Positions 44,034-53,009 of a stretch of DNA of 64,000 nt are shown here, one piece after another. The position numbers and the translations under genes are program-made. The DNA comes from Hujiaoplasma nucleasis. Lineage in GTDB: Bacteria; Bacillota_I; Bacilli_A; Izemoplasmatales; Hujiaoplasmataceae. Location: NCBI RefSeq assembly GCF_013745115.1, contig NZ_CP051151.1:868001-932000 (forward strand). The letters are read 5' to 3'. The notes beneath the pieces are model-generated. The model had not been told where the DNA came from. It did not search any database and saw only the letters and a list, made by a program, of their open reading frames with translations. How positions within the stretch are numbered: position 1 is the first letter of the stretch; every line of letters starts with the position of its first letter.

Positions 44034-47000
44034 TGTTTTGACCCCATGTTCTAAAGAAATCAAACAAACCAAAAGGTTTATCCGTTGAAGGATTTTCAAT
44101 CGGATATATATAAACATTAAAACGTCTTGTTCTTAAGTTAACTGAATCTTGTATATAATAATACTTTCCTTGTAATCCAGGAACATAATCGCTAGCATCG
44201 TTTAAATCATAAGTATCTAAACCAATCTCAAATTCAATTGAGTAGTCATAAAGGTCATTTAAGTACTCATCTTTTGGCAACTCTATAGCAAAATTATAAA
44301 AGTATGATCTATTTCTAGCAAATCTATAGGTATAATCATCACTATCTGTGTAGAAAAATTGAATGGTTTTATTGACCAATCCAGAGACTTGTGAAAAAGC
44401 AGGATAATTGGCAGGGTCATCACTAGCAAAAGTTTGATTACCATCAGTTATTATATTTTGCACATTAATAATCACCAATTGTTGGTTAAAATCCACACTG
44501 TCTTTAGCAAGAACACAAGAACCTTCTAATCCTTCACTACAATAATAGATATCAAATATAAAAGTCACATTAAAGACAACATCAGTTACAGAAATATCAT
44601 AATAAACAATATTATTAACATTACCATCTTCAGGTACAACCCGATAACGTATGGTGACTTTATCATCTTCAGGGCCAGGTTCAATACCGGTTACAGGATC
44701 CTTAGTAAAGTCTGCAGATAAATCACTCACCCATACCCAAGCACTTCCATTCCAATCTCTTCTTTCAACGATGGCTCCAACTGGAATAAAACCATCAAAG
44801 ATAGGTTGATAATCATCTAAAGGAACATTAGAAACTTGACCATCAATTCTAAAATATCTTTCTAAAGCAATTCTAGATCCATCATAATCAAAACCATTAA
44901 AGTAAGCTTGTGGATCATATTGAGTATTTAAAAGACCACCATCACCATAACCAGGACTATCATATACAGCAAGTTCAGGGTAATTGGTTTCATTGGCAAA
45001 TTCAGAAAAACGAATATCATCTAAATATGCATCTGTCCCTTGAAGTTTTGTGATTTTTAAATTGCTTCCTAGACTTGTCTTAAATTCAATAAAATCAGTT
45101 AAATTCCTATAATACCTAATTTGAATGTAATAATCTCCAGGCAATGTTTCTATAGATACGTCTATATGTAGGTACTCATCATAATACCATGAAATACCCT
45201 CGTAAGTCTTTAAACTACCTAAATCATCGACGATTTGTATATCAAAAACTTGATCAGGATCTCCATAAAAGTAAATTCCATCATCATCTATGGCTTGATT
45301 TAATCCTAAATCAATTGTAAATGTGGTGTTATCATCTTCTCTAGTCGCGAAAACATCTTCTAAAGAAACCACATTGTTATTCTTTTCAACAGATTCAATT
45401 TCAGTTTGTCTTTCATAAATTTCATGGGTATATACCTGAGGACTTCCACTTTCTGAAGTTATGGTATAGGTTAACTCATGTACTTTATAACCAGATTCAA
45501 ATCTTTCACCTGTTTTTTCAGCATTTGTGACTGAAGCAAAAGGAGAAATGATTAAATTATTCATAAAACCAATATCATAAGTAGATGATAAATAAGTCGC
45601 AGGTCCAGCTTGCGAACTAATGGTAAAATCACCTAAAATTTCATTAATATCAATGAATGAATCAAAATCAATACCTATAACTTGAGGTACAGAATCATAT
45701 TCAGTATTGTAAGTAAAATCTATCAATTGATTATTAGGCGCTGCCCCTTTATCAAAATCAATTCTATATTTGGTTGAAACTGGAAAATATGAAAACTCGA
45801 AATAATAATCTCCCGATCTAATTAATTCAGAGAATGTAAAGGTAATAGAATAAGTCCCAGATAATGATGTAGGAATGGTGCTTACACTATAATAAGTTGA
45901 TGGTACCAAAGTATCGTCATTATAATATAAAGTAAATAGATCTTTAAAATCATAACCTGGTATCAATATGTCATTATTATCTACATAATTTAAGCTTAGA
46001 GAACCATTGTAATCAACAGTGCCATTAGTTCTTAAATCTACATTATTGGCTGATGTTATATTAAGATTAGAATCCCCATTAAAACTAACAGAAGTTATGC
46101 CTGTAGTATTTGATGCTTGACTTAAATCCGGCAAGAAATAAATATCAATTCGATAATCATTATAATAATTTGAATTAGAAAATTCATAAGTTTCATCTAA
46201 AGAATCCATATAAAAAGCTTCAGAATAAACGCTAAAATATCCTAAAGTTAATAAGGTCGGTTGGGTATCTGGCAAGTCCATAGTCAAAAGAGCTTTTAAG
46301 CTTGGGTCTGTTACAATATCATTGTATCTTTCCTCGTATAGCAAATCACTCATATGTTTATAATAATTTTCTTCTAAATAATCCTTATGATTACCTAGAT
46401 AATCAATTGTATCAGCAGGATAAACAACCCATTGACTTGAATCCCAAGAACTAGTTGGTCCCAAAGTAGTAAAGTCTCTTACTAAAGTTCTATTCATTGA
46501 ACTTCCTCCACCAGTCCAAGTCCACTCAGCACCAGGATCTTGGCCAATGACACCAAACACATCTATGTTTGTTGAACCTTTTGCTAAGGCAATAGCATCA
46601 TCACCATTGTATCTCATAGCAATGACTAAATCCGCAAGATTTCTCATCTCTTGAGTTGCTTGATCATTGACTATTACAAAAGTATCGCCATCTTGTAGTG
46701 TTCCGCTTAATGCTATACTAGTACCTATTGTCGTAGCACCACTTCTATATATCCTTAATGAATAGTTAGATAAATCTACTGCTTGTCCGGTACCATTATA
46801 GATTTCAATGGCGTTGTTTAAATTACTATTAGATCCTTCTATATATTCACTTATAATTAAATCGTCTAACATAAAATAATCTTCAATTCTAACACCAATA
46901 AGAGCATTTGCAGAACTTAAAGCTTTTGTTATATCATAACTAACAACATCTTGGTTAGGGTCAAATGACTCCATACTGACAGCAAGTGTAATAATATTAT

Positions 47001-50000
47001 TAACATAATCTATTCCTAAATTAACACCACTACCAAGATAATTATTGACTTCATTAGCTATTAATATACTTTGACTTAATGTTGATTCTTCAATAATAAA
47101 TTCTTGATTAATATCGTCATCAATTAAGTTTGCTTGATCAGAATAGGTTGTTTGTCTTAGATCGTTATATAAATCAACAGCAGTGAGACCTAATTGATCA
47201 TCAACTATAATCGATTGTAAAGAAAGTCGATAATCATCTATATCCCCATAAAAATCTAAGGGTGGTTGTAATCCTTCATCTAAAATTTCTGTTTCATTTC
47301 TATCGATGTTTCTAGGTAAGACCGCACCATAAGTTTGCCCTGCACTTGTTGATAAAACATACATTCCATTAGGTCTTGGATTTTCTCCTCCAGTTTGGAA
47401 CCTATCTGCTAACAAATCTTCTTCTGCATAATAAATATATTCTGTTAAACTAGAATTTGTTCTCATAGGAAAATTCTCATCATACATATATTGAGAATCA
47501 CTATCAGTAATATTAGGATCATTAGGTTCTTCAGTAATCCAAGGAATAGGTTTTGAATTAATATATACATCTCCTGGAGCAAAATCTCCTATGTTGTAAT
47601 TTGATCCTGGGTCTGTACTACTGCTACCAGTATTGATTGTTTCTATAAATGTATTAGAATATGATTCATCTAATTCAGAATCATAACTTGATTCAATTCC
47701 TTGTTGTAATAATTTCGAATTTATAGTGACAGTTATATTATACTCATGATAATATGTCCGCCAAATCCAACTACCAGTTGAATATGTTCTAATAAACTCT
47801 ACATCAGTGACAGTCCCACCTTCATATAAAAAACCTGTAAAAACCGTTTGTGTAGTATCATTTAATTTTGCAGAATAATATATTGCGTTATTGAACCTAT
47901 AAGCGGTCACTGTATTAGAGAAGTCATTTCCACTTGAATCTAAGCCTACTTGGTCTAACCTACCAATCAAATCTATATTTGGATTTGCGTTAACAATAAA
48001 ATCAAACTTACCTTGTTGTCCATTAGAGAAGGTTCCATTTGGAGTCATAATCCCCCTATTTCCTCTTTGTAAACGTCCAAAAACTCCTCCATAACCACGC
48101 TTAGACATTGGCCCTTCAGGTGAATAACCTGAAGGATATAAGAATGAATTTTGATCGTTAGTACTCATATATGGAAAATTATCAGCTATAAGCTGACTAT
48201 TTAATATCGTTGGTAAAGACCCAGAACTTAATCCTACATTCACTGTGTCACTATAAAGAGCCCGAATTTCTCCGTAATTTACCGCTGTAGATATATAAGT
48301 TAATGTTGTTGGAAAACCATTACTTCCGCCTAGAACAAAGGTAGCTCCAACAACTCCACCGGCAACATCTGTAGATGATATAGTACCATGATTCAGCATG
48401 TTTCTCATAAAAGATAAACCGTAGCCAATAACTCCACCGGCAGAGGCATAAACTGGTAACCTCACCCCAGAACCATTAGTGTCTGAATAATTATAAGGAA
48501 TCAACCTATAAGGATTATTTGATGGACTAACATTTATATTATTAGGATCTTGTGTTCCTACTATCAATGTAGTAGTCCTAGTAATTGCTGATGTTGGATA
48601 CTTTTCAATTACATGAGTTATAGCAGTGATATCACCAAGATTTAAACCATTTGATAATATTGATAATTCCACAGTTCCATCACTTGTATTTAAACCATGT
48701 GTGCTATTTAACCCACCTGCAATAGATTCTTGATAAAGACTTACACCTAAAATACCTCCAACTCTAGAAAAACGATGAGTTTTAACCGAAACATCACCAC
48801 TGTTACTTGAATCATATATTCTAGAATTATTATCAATAACCATAGCAGCAACGCCACCAGCAACGACTCCAGCTGAATAATTACCAATCAATCCTCCATA
48901 ATACTGACTAGGATCATAGTAGGGTTGACCACTAGAACTTCTTTGATAAAATTGAGAAACGCCAGATGAACTTGTATTGACAATAGCTATATCACCTAAA
49001 TTAGCTGAATCTTGAATAGATTTCTTATTTAACGTTACCAAGCCACCAACAAATGTATTATTGGTGCCATTAATACCATAATTACTAACAACATCATCAA
49101 CATAGTAAGTGGTTGAAATATTACCATAGTTCATAGAATTAATAATTCCTTTGGTCGCTTTTGGTTGAGCAGCATCTAAAGTAAAGTCTTCTAGATCTCC
49201 AGAAAAATTGGTGTTTACAAATCCACCAACAAAAATCAATCCACTTCCACTGATATCCGCAAAAGTGATATCACCAAAATTGATTGAGTTTTCTAAAACT
49301 TTTTCACTGGTTAGTTGTGGTGAAAAACCAGCAATATATAAGCTATATACACCTGTGTTAATATCTACAACTGATATTTGACCATAATTATGAACATTGT
49401 AATAGTCTACATTATTTTCACCAGTAATCGCGAAGATTTCAAGGTTCTTATTTAAGGTCACATTCATAAATGAAATATCCCCATAATTTGCTGAATACCT
49501 AATAATTATATCGTTATTATTTAAAGAAGAAACCATACCATAAGTTTCACTGTAAATTGAACTGCTATATGTATAATTTGCTTCGTTATAAATTCTCGTT
49601 AAAGTAAAATCTACACTACCTAAATCATTTACAAGAGAAGCATAATTGAAGTCTGATTCACTTGCACCAGTAATTATATAATTTAATGTTCCACTATTCT
49701 TCATTAAAGCCAATTCATAAACTTGAGTGTAATTTGTATTCATAACACCAGCAGCATAAACCTGAATGGCTCCTGAGTCAAAGTCATAATGAATAGATCC
49801 GCTATTAACAAAACCAGCGAACATAACTTGATCATTTAATTCCAATATTGGTGCATTTCCTTGACCTAGACCAATGACACCACCTACATATTGTTGTCCT
49901 GTACCACTTGTAGGCTGAGAAATAGGATAAATTGTAATTTGTCCTGAATTTGTAACGTCAACAACTTCATGTTTAACAACGCTAGTATTATTTATAAAAC

Positions 50001-51969
50001 CTATGACACCACCTGTGTGAATGCTTAAGGAAGATCCACTTGTTAAAGAAATACTTGCATCAGTTTGGAATGAATCTATATTCCCTCTATTAACGACTTC
50101 ATTAAGTGAAAGTTTTCCACTTGAAGTTCTCCCAACAATACCACCAATATAGTGCCTTGCATCAACAGGTAAGGTTGATGCTTGATATTGATGATTATTG
50201 ACATAAATATTTCCATGATTAGATACTCTTTCAATGACTCCAGAAGCTTGACCAACTATACCGCCTAACCTTATAGAACCTAAAGCTTGGTCACCTAAAT
50301 CAATATCTACATCCACATAAATATCTTCAATGCTGCCCGCAATCATTTCACCGGCAATACTACCCACAAAAAGCCCATATGAATAATATTGGTTGGTATT
50401 GGATAAAACAATACTAGATTGAGTAATGTTTAAGTCTTTAACTAAAGAACCATTACCCAAGACACTAAACAAACCAGCATATACTTTAGAGTTAATGGCT
50501 AAATAATCTCTTTGGTGTAAATTATAGATGTAATAATGGTCGCTTTGGTCTAAAGCTTGATCGTTGGTCCCTATCAATTGACCATTAAAAGTAATTGAAG
50601 GCGTTTGATATATTCCAGCTGCCAATATAGACATATCAATATCATTAATAAGTCTAAATGAAGCATCTCTATAATCTTCTGAAATAAACTCTATTAATTC
50701 AGGAAAGAAGGCTAAGTCTTTAGCATCTTCAATTTGATAGTATCCAGATAGAAAATCCATACCTTGGAGGATGGGATATCCATCCAATGGATAAAAATAC
50801 CAATCACCTGTATTTAATGAAGATTGATCTGATTTTATTAAAGATGTTGATTCACCGACGCCATGGGTAGGTGAATTAATAGTGAATACCGAAGACCCCA
50901 CAGTCACACTAAGTAAATATCTGCTTTGGTCATAAACTATTTTTGTGGTTGTTGCTGGAGAATTATTAGTATAGACAATAGGTTCTAAAGTAAATTTATT
51001 AATATAGTTACCATTTACAACAACTTTTGAAGCATAATAAACATTGGATAGATTAGCGTTATTTGTATGAACAATGCCCGCTGCTTGAAAAATAATTGGT
51101 GTATTACCTACACGATATCTAATCCCTGCTTCTGTTACTGACTCTCTTTCATCAACAACATAAACATGATCAATCGTACCGTTATTTTCTCCAACTATAT
51201 TTGCAAGTTTTGTTAAATCATCATTTAACTGAAGAATTTCTAAATTTGGATCAATTAACCCAAAATTCCTTATTTCTCCTCCACTCACATAGTTAAACAT
51301 TGCATAATAAGATGAAATAGGCACATCAATTGGCTCACCTATAGTATCTGTTAAAACAATTCTGTCATAACCAGATAAATATAGGTTAGAAATTTCAAAT
51401 CCCTGCCCATTGAAAGTTCCTGTAAAATGATTAGAATAACTTGTCCCTTGGAAGGTGAAATCATAGGCAATTGGATCAAATGATCTAGATTCCATAACAG
51501 AGTAATCGATATCTCTCCCTAAGACATAATTCAAAGATAAAAGTGTTTGCACTAAGGACTCATCAATAGATGCATTTAACTCATACATTTCGCTGATTGG
51601 ATTATAGGTTGTAAATTGTTCAATAAATGAAACATCCCTAGAAAAATTATACAAATCTTCAGCTGTATCAAAACGAATGAGTTTTCCTTGTACAGCTGTT
51701 TCTAATTCACTAATGCTTTTGGATGAATTTTGAATAGGCACAATATAATCAGTTCTTAAATCACTATATTTAATATAATCTGTTGAATCTATTTTAGTAT
51801 CAGGATCTACTTCCCAATCATATTCACCATCAAAGTCCATGTTTTGTTGAACTTGACTAGGTTTATTGGCTAATACCTTTGGTTCGATTTTGATAACATA
51901 AGCTGAGGTCATGAAAGTGAATATAAGAACCAAAATAAATAATGAAATTTTCTTAATAATCTTATTCAT
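44026..51969 (-). CDS. Giant surface protein with GLUG-like repeats and lamin-tail domain
   Basis: 2647 residues. An N-terminal hydrophobic helix (MNKIIKKISLFILVLIFTF) acts as signal or anchor. Residues about 170-1310 hold many irregular repeats of the GLUG/IgA-protease beta-helix type, e.g. GGIVGQASGVIERVSNHGNI and GGVVGATFVLGG, where G-G-(I/V)-(I/V)-G precedes N-x-G-x-I. Residues about 1700-1860 form a lamin-tail domain: ISEYIEGSNSNLNNAIEIYN, VDLSNYSLRIY and GDTFVIVND, closing with DYLGNH. The C-terminal third is beta-rich and acidic, with two Cys near IYYCSEGLEGSCVL. No LPxTG, protease or S-layer motif found. ATG overlaps the previous stop (TAATG) after GGGGAGGTG. Probably an adhesin. Confidence 0.8.
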   Translation of the reverse strand: MNKIIKKISLFILVLIFTFMTSAYVIKIEPKVLANKPSQVQQNMDFDGEYDWEVDPDTKIDSTDYIKYSDLRTDYIVPIQNSSKSISELETAVQGKLIRFDTAEDLYNFSRDVSFIEQFTTYNPISEMYELNASIDESLVQTLLSLNYVLGRDIDYSVMESRSFDPIAYDFTFQGTSYSNHFTGTFNGQGFEISNLYLSGYDRIVLTDTIGEPIDVPISSYYAMFNYVSGGEIRNFGLIDPNLEILQLNDDLTKLANIVGENNGTIDHVYVVDERESVTEAGIRYRVGNTPIIFQAAGIVHTNNANLSNVYYASKVVVNGNYINKFTLEPIVYTNNSPATTTKIVYDQSRYLLSVTVGSSVFTINSPTHGVGESTSLIKSDQSSLNTGDWYFYPLDGYPILQGMDFLSGYYQIEDAKDLAFFPELIEFISEDYRDASFRLINDIDMSILAAGIYQTPSITFNGQLIGTNDQALDQSDHYYIYNLHQRDYLAINSKVYAGLFSVLGNGSLVKDLNITQSSIVLSNTNQYYSYGLFVGSIAGEMIAGSIEDIYVDVDIDLGDQALGSIRLGGIVGQASGVIERVSNHGNIYVNNHQYQASTLPVDARHYIGGIVGRTSSGKLSLNEVVNRGNIDSFQTDASISLTSGSSLSIHTGGVIGFINNTSVVKHEVVDVTNSGQITIYPISQPTSGTGQQYVGGVIGLGQGNAPILELNDQVMFAGFVNSGSIHYDFDSGAIQVYAAGVMNTNYTQVYELALMKNSGTLNYIITGASESDFNYASLVNDLGSVDFTLTRIYNEANYTYSSSIYSETYGMVSSLNNNDIIIRYSANYGDISFMNVTLNKNLEIFAITGENNVDYYNVHNYGQISVVDINTGVYSLYIAGFSPQLTSEKVLENSINFGDITFADISGSGLIFVGGFVNTNFSGDLEDFTLDAAQPKATKGIINSMNYGNISTTYYVDDVVSNYGINGTNNTFVGGLVTLNKKSIQDSANLGDIAIVNTSSSGVSQFYQRSSSGQPYYDPSQYYGGLIGNYSAGVVAGGVAAMVIDNNSRIYDSSNSGDVSVKTHRFSRVGGILGVSLYQESIAGGLNSTHGLNTSDGTVELSILSNGLNLGDITAITHVIEKYPTSAITRTTTLIVGTQDPNNINVSPSNNPYRLIPYNYSDTNGSGVRLPVYASAGGVIGYGLSFMRNMLNHGTISSTDVAGGVVGATFVLGGSNGFPTTLTYISTAVNYGEIRALYSDTVNVGLSSGSLPTILNSQLIADNFPYMSTNDQNSFLYPSGYSPEGPMSKRGYGGVFGRLQRGNRGIMTPNGTFSNGQQGKFDFIVNANPNIDLIGRLDQVGLDSSGNDFSNTVTAYRFNNAIYYSAKLNDTTQTVFTGFLYEGGTVTDVEFIRTYSTGSWIWRTYYHEYNITVTINSKLLQQGIESSYDSELDESYSNTFIETINTGSSSTDPGSNYNIGDFAPGDVYINSKPIPWITEEPNDPNITDSDSQYMYDENFPMRTNSSLTEYIYYAEEDLLADRFQTGGENPRPNGMYVLSTSAGQTYGAVLPRNIDRNETEILDEGLQPPLDFYGDIDDYRLSLQSIIVDDQLGLTAVDLYNDLRQTTYSDQANLIDDDINQEFIIEESTLSQSILIANEVNNYLGSGVNLGIDYVNNIITLAVSMESFDPNQDVVSYDITKALSSANALIGVRIEDYFMLDDLIISEYIEGSNSNLNNAIEIYNGTGQAVDLSNYSLRIYRSGATTIGTSIALSGTLQDGDTFVIVNDQATQEMRNLADLVIAMRYNGDDAIALAKGSTNIDVFGVIGQDPGAEWTWTGGGSSMNRTLVRDFTTLGPTSSWDSSQWVVYPADTIDYLGNHKDYLEENYYKHMSDLLYEERYNDIVTDPSLKALLTMDLPDTQPTLLTLGYFSVYSEAFYMDSLDETYEFSNSNYYNDYRIDIYFLPDLSQASNTTGITSVSFNGDSNLNITSANNVDLRTNGTVDYNGSLSLNYVDNNDILIPGYDFKDLFTLYYNDDTLVPSTYYSVSTIPTSLSGTYSITFTFSELIRSGDYYFEFSYFPVSTKYRIDFDKGAAPNNQLIDFTYNTEYDSVPQVIGIDFDSFIDINEILGDFTISSQAGPATYLSSTYDIGFMNNLIISPFASVTNAEKTGERFESGYKVHELTYTITSESGSPQVYTHEIYERQTEIESVEKNNNVVSLEDVFATREDDNTTFTIDLGLNQAIDDDGIYFYGDPDQVFDIQIVDDLGSLKTYEGISWYYDEYLHIDVSIETLPGDYYIQIRYYRNLTDFIEFKTSLGSNLKITKLQGTDAYLDDIRFSEFANETNYPELAVYDSPGYGDGGLLNTQYDPQAYFNGFDYDGSRIALERYFRIDGQVSNVPLDDYQPIFDGFIPVGAIVERRDWNGSAWVWVSDLSADFTKDPVTGIEPGPEDDKVTIRYRVVPEDGNVNNIVYYDISVTDVVFNVTFIFDIYYCSEGLEGSCVLAKDSVDFNQQLVIINVQNIITDGNQTFASDDPANYPAFSQVSGLVNKTIQFFYTDSDDYTYRFARNRSYFYNFAIELPKDEYLNDLYDYSIEFEIGLDTYDLNDASDYVPGLQGKYYYIQDSVNLRTRRFNVYIYPIENPSTDKPFGLFDFFRTWGQNNE

Positions 51970-52649
51970 TACCAAGCACCTCCCCATGGTGGTGATACTA
52001 AATCCCAATTGTTTTCAGGGCCGCCTTCAGCTTGAACAGCTTCAACTGAAAAGGCCATTTGAAGAGAATAACCAGGAGATCTAGTGTCAAAGTTTTGATC
52101 TTGAAAATATGAATCTATTAATGGAATAACCAAGTTTTCACTTTGGCTTATTCTGGTGACTTTTTCAGTATAATAAATATAATTATCGAATATCCTATTG
52201 TCATACCAGTTGACAGTATTGTAATTTAAATCAACACCCTCTTCGTAAGGTACAGCCATTTCGATAACTTCATCATTAGAATTGGTATATATAAAAGTTA
52301 ATTGTTCATATATTTCAACCCTAAAATATGTATCAATATTAGATTTAACAATAATATTTACTCTTAAGTCTTCAATGAAATATTCTTGGGTATTTGATGT
52401 GATATTAATCCTATAAACTCCTTTTTTGAAAACACCAGGCGTAATCTCAACTTCAATAGCTTCAGTAGGTTGACCAAATTCATCAACAAAGAAAGCTTCT
52501 AAATCCACATCAACAAAACCCATTTGACCAGTATAATTATATTCTTCTTGGCTGGTGAACCATGACAAAGAAACACCAATGAAAAGGGTGCTTACTATCA
52601 ACAATATGAAAAAAATTAAGGGTAAAAATAATTTTTTATAATGCTTCAT
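51969..52649 (-). CDS. SipW-type exported protein, first gene of riboswitch operon 2
   Basis: 226 residues. Basic start (MKHYKK), hydrophobic helix and then VSLSWFTSQEEYNYT, the leader style of the proteins at 20633, 21202 and 25956. The mature part contains FKKGVYRINITSNTQEYFIE and VNIIVKSNIDTYFRVEIYEQ, beta-sandwich-like. The C-terminus is short and Trp/Gly/Pro-rich (SPPWGGAW). It is probably processed by the SipW-type peptidases of the other riboswitch operon and is translationally coupled to the giant protein, so the two may act together at the surface. Confidence 0.65.
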   Translation of the reverse strand: MKHYKKLFLPLIFFILLIVSTLFIGVSLSWFTSQEEYNYTGQMGFVDVDLEAFFVDEFGQPTEAIEVEITPGVFKKGVYRINITSNTQEYFIEDLRVNIIVKSNIDTYFRVEIYEQLTFIYTNSNDEVIEMAVPYEEGVDLNYNTVNWYDNRIFDNYIYYTEKVTRISQSENLVIPLIDSYFQDQNFDTRSPGYSLQMAFSVEAVQAEGGPENNWDLVSPPWGGAW

Positions 52650-52660
52650 ATTCCACCTAT

Positions 52661-52676
52661 AAAAAAAGCCATCATC
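52661..52676 (-). promoter_or_regulatory. Second terminator-like 3' arm in leader 2
   Basis: Minus-strand GATGATGGC followed by seven T, then the AGGTGG ribosome site. It can pair (with GU pairs) with the terminator 5' arm at 52729-52737, and is identical to the element at 27794-27813 in leader 1. Confidence 0.5.
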
Positions 52677-52701
52677 TTTTTGATAAGCACTTTTATCTCC
52701 T

Positions 52702-52737
52702 AAAAAATAAAAATGCCCTCGTCTTTAAGACAACGGC
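52702..52737 (-). terminator. Riboswitch expression-platform terminator 2
   Basis: Minus-strand GCCGTTGTCTT and AAAGACGAGGGC arms (one internal mismatch, one GU), then ATTTTTATTTTTT. The 5' arm reuses the 3' strand of aptamer P1, so ligand binding should prevent termination. Confidence 0.78.
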
Positions 52738-52806
52738 AACTGGCTACCATCCATATAGGAAGGCCCTATAGCTTTGCGTCACTAACTTTCGTTAGTTTTG
52801 CTATTT
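52732..52806 (-). promoter_or_regulatory. Cyclic-di-GMP-I (GEMM-I) riboswitch 2
   Basis: Same architecture as the copy at 27873: AAATAGC, GCAAAAC, P2 hairpin with GAAA tetraloop (CTAACGAAAGTTAG), GTGACGCAAAGCTATAGGG, a P3 stem with different sequence (CTTCCTATATGG), then ATGGTAGCCAGTTGCCG. P2 and P3 vary with compensating changes, as expected for a functional RNA. It accounts for much of the 360-nt gene-free stretch 52650-53009. Confidence 0.94.
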
Positions 52807-52814
52807 ACAAGTTT

Positions 52815-52843
52815 ATTATATAGAAAAGATGGTATTTTGTCAA
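52815..52843 (-). promoter_or_regulatory. Perfect consensus promoter of riboswitch operon 2
   Basis: Minus-strand TTGACA (52838-52843), 17-bp spacer, TATAAT (52815-52820), directly before the aptamer; same layout as at 27956-27984. Confidence 0.92.
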
Positions 52844-52946
52844 TAATTATCTTCTTTTATGCAATTTTCTAGATTTATTAGTTAATATCGTGATAAAATA
52901 TGCAGGAAATCTATCAAAACACGCTTAAATTTAAACAATCTTTTTA

Positions 52947-52975
52947 TTGTTTTTAATCGTAAATAATGATATGAT
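52947..52975 (+). promoter_or_regulatory. Promoter of the 1092-residue foldase gene
   Basis: TTGTTT (52947-52952), 17-bp spacer, TATGAT (52970-52975), about 35 nt before the start. No riboswitch on this side. Confidence 0.6.
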
Positions 52976-53009
52976 ATATATTGCGGAATTTATTAAGGAG
53001 TGAGAAACT

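Noticed and set aside
44026-51969. Pseudogene or assembly artefact because of extreme length
   Set aside because: The frame is open for 2647 codons with coherent signal, repeat and lamin-tail regions, good ribosome site and tight coupling to both neighbours.
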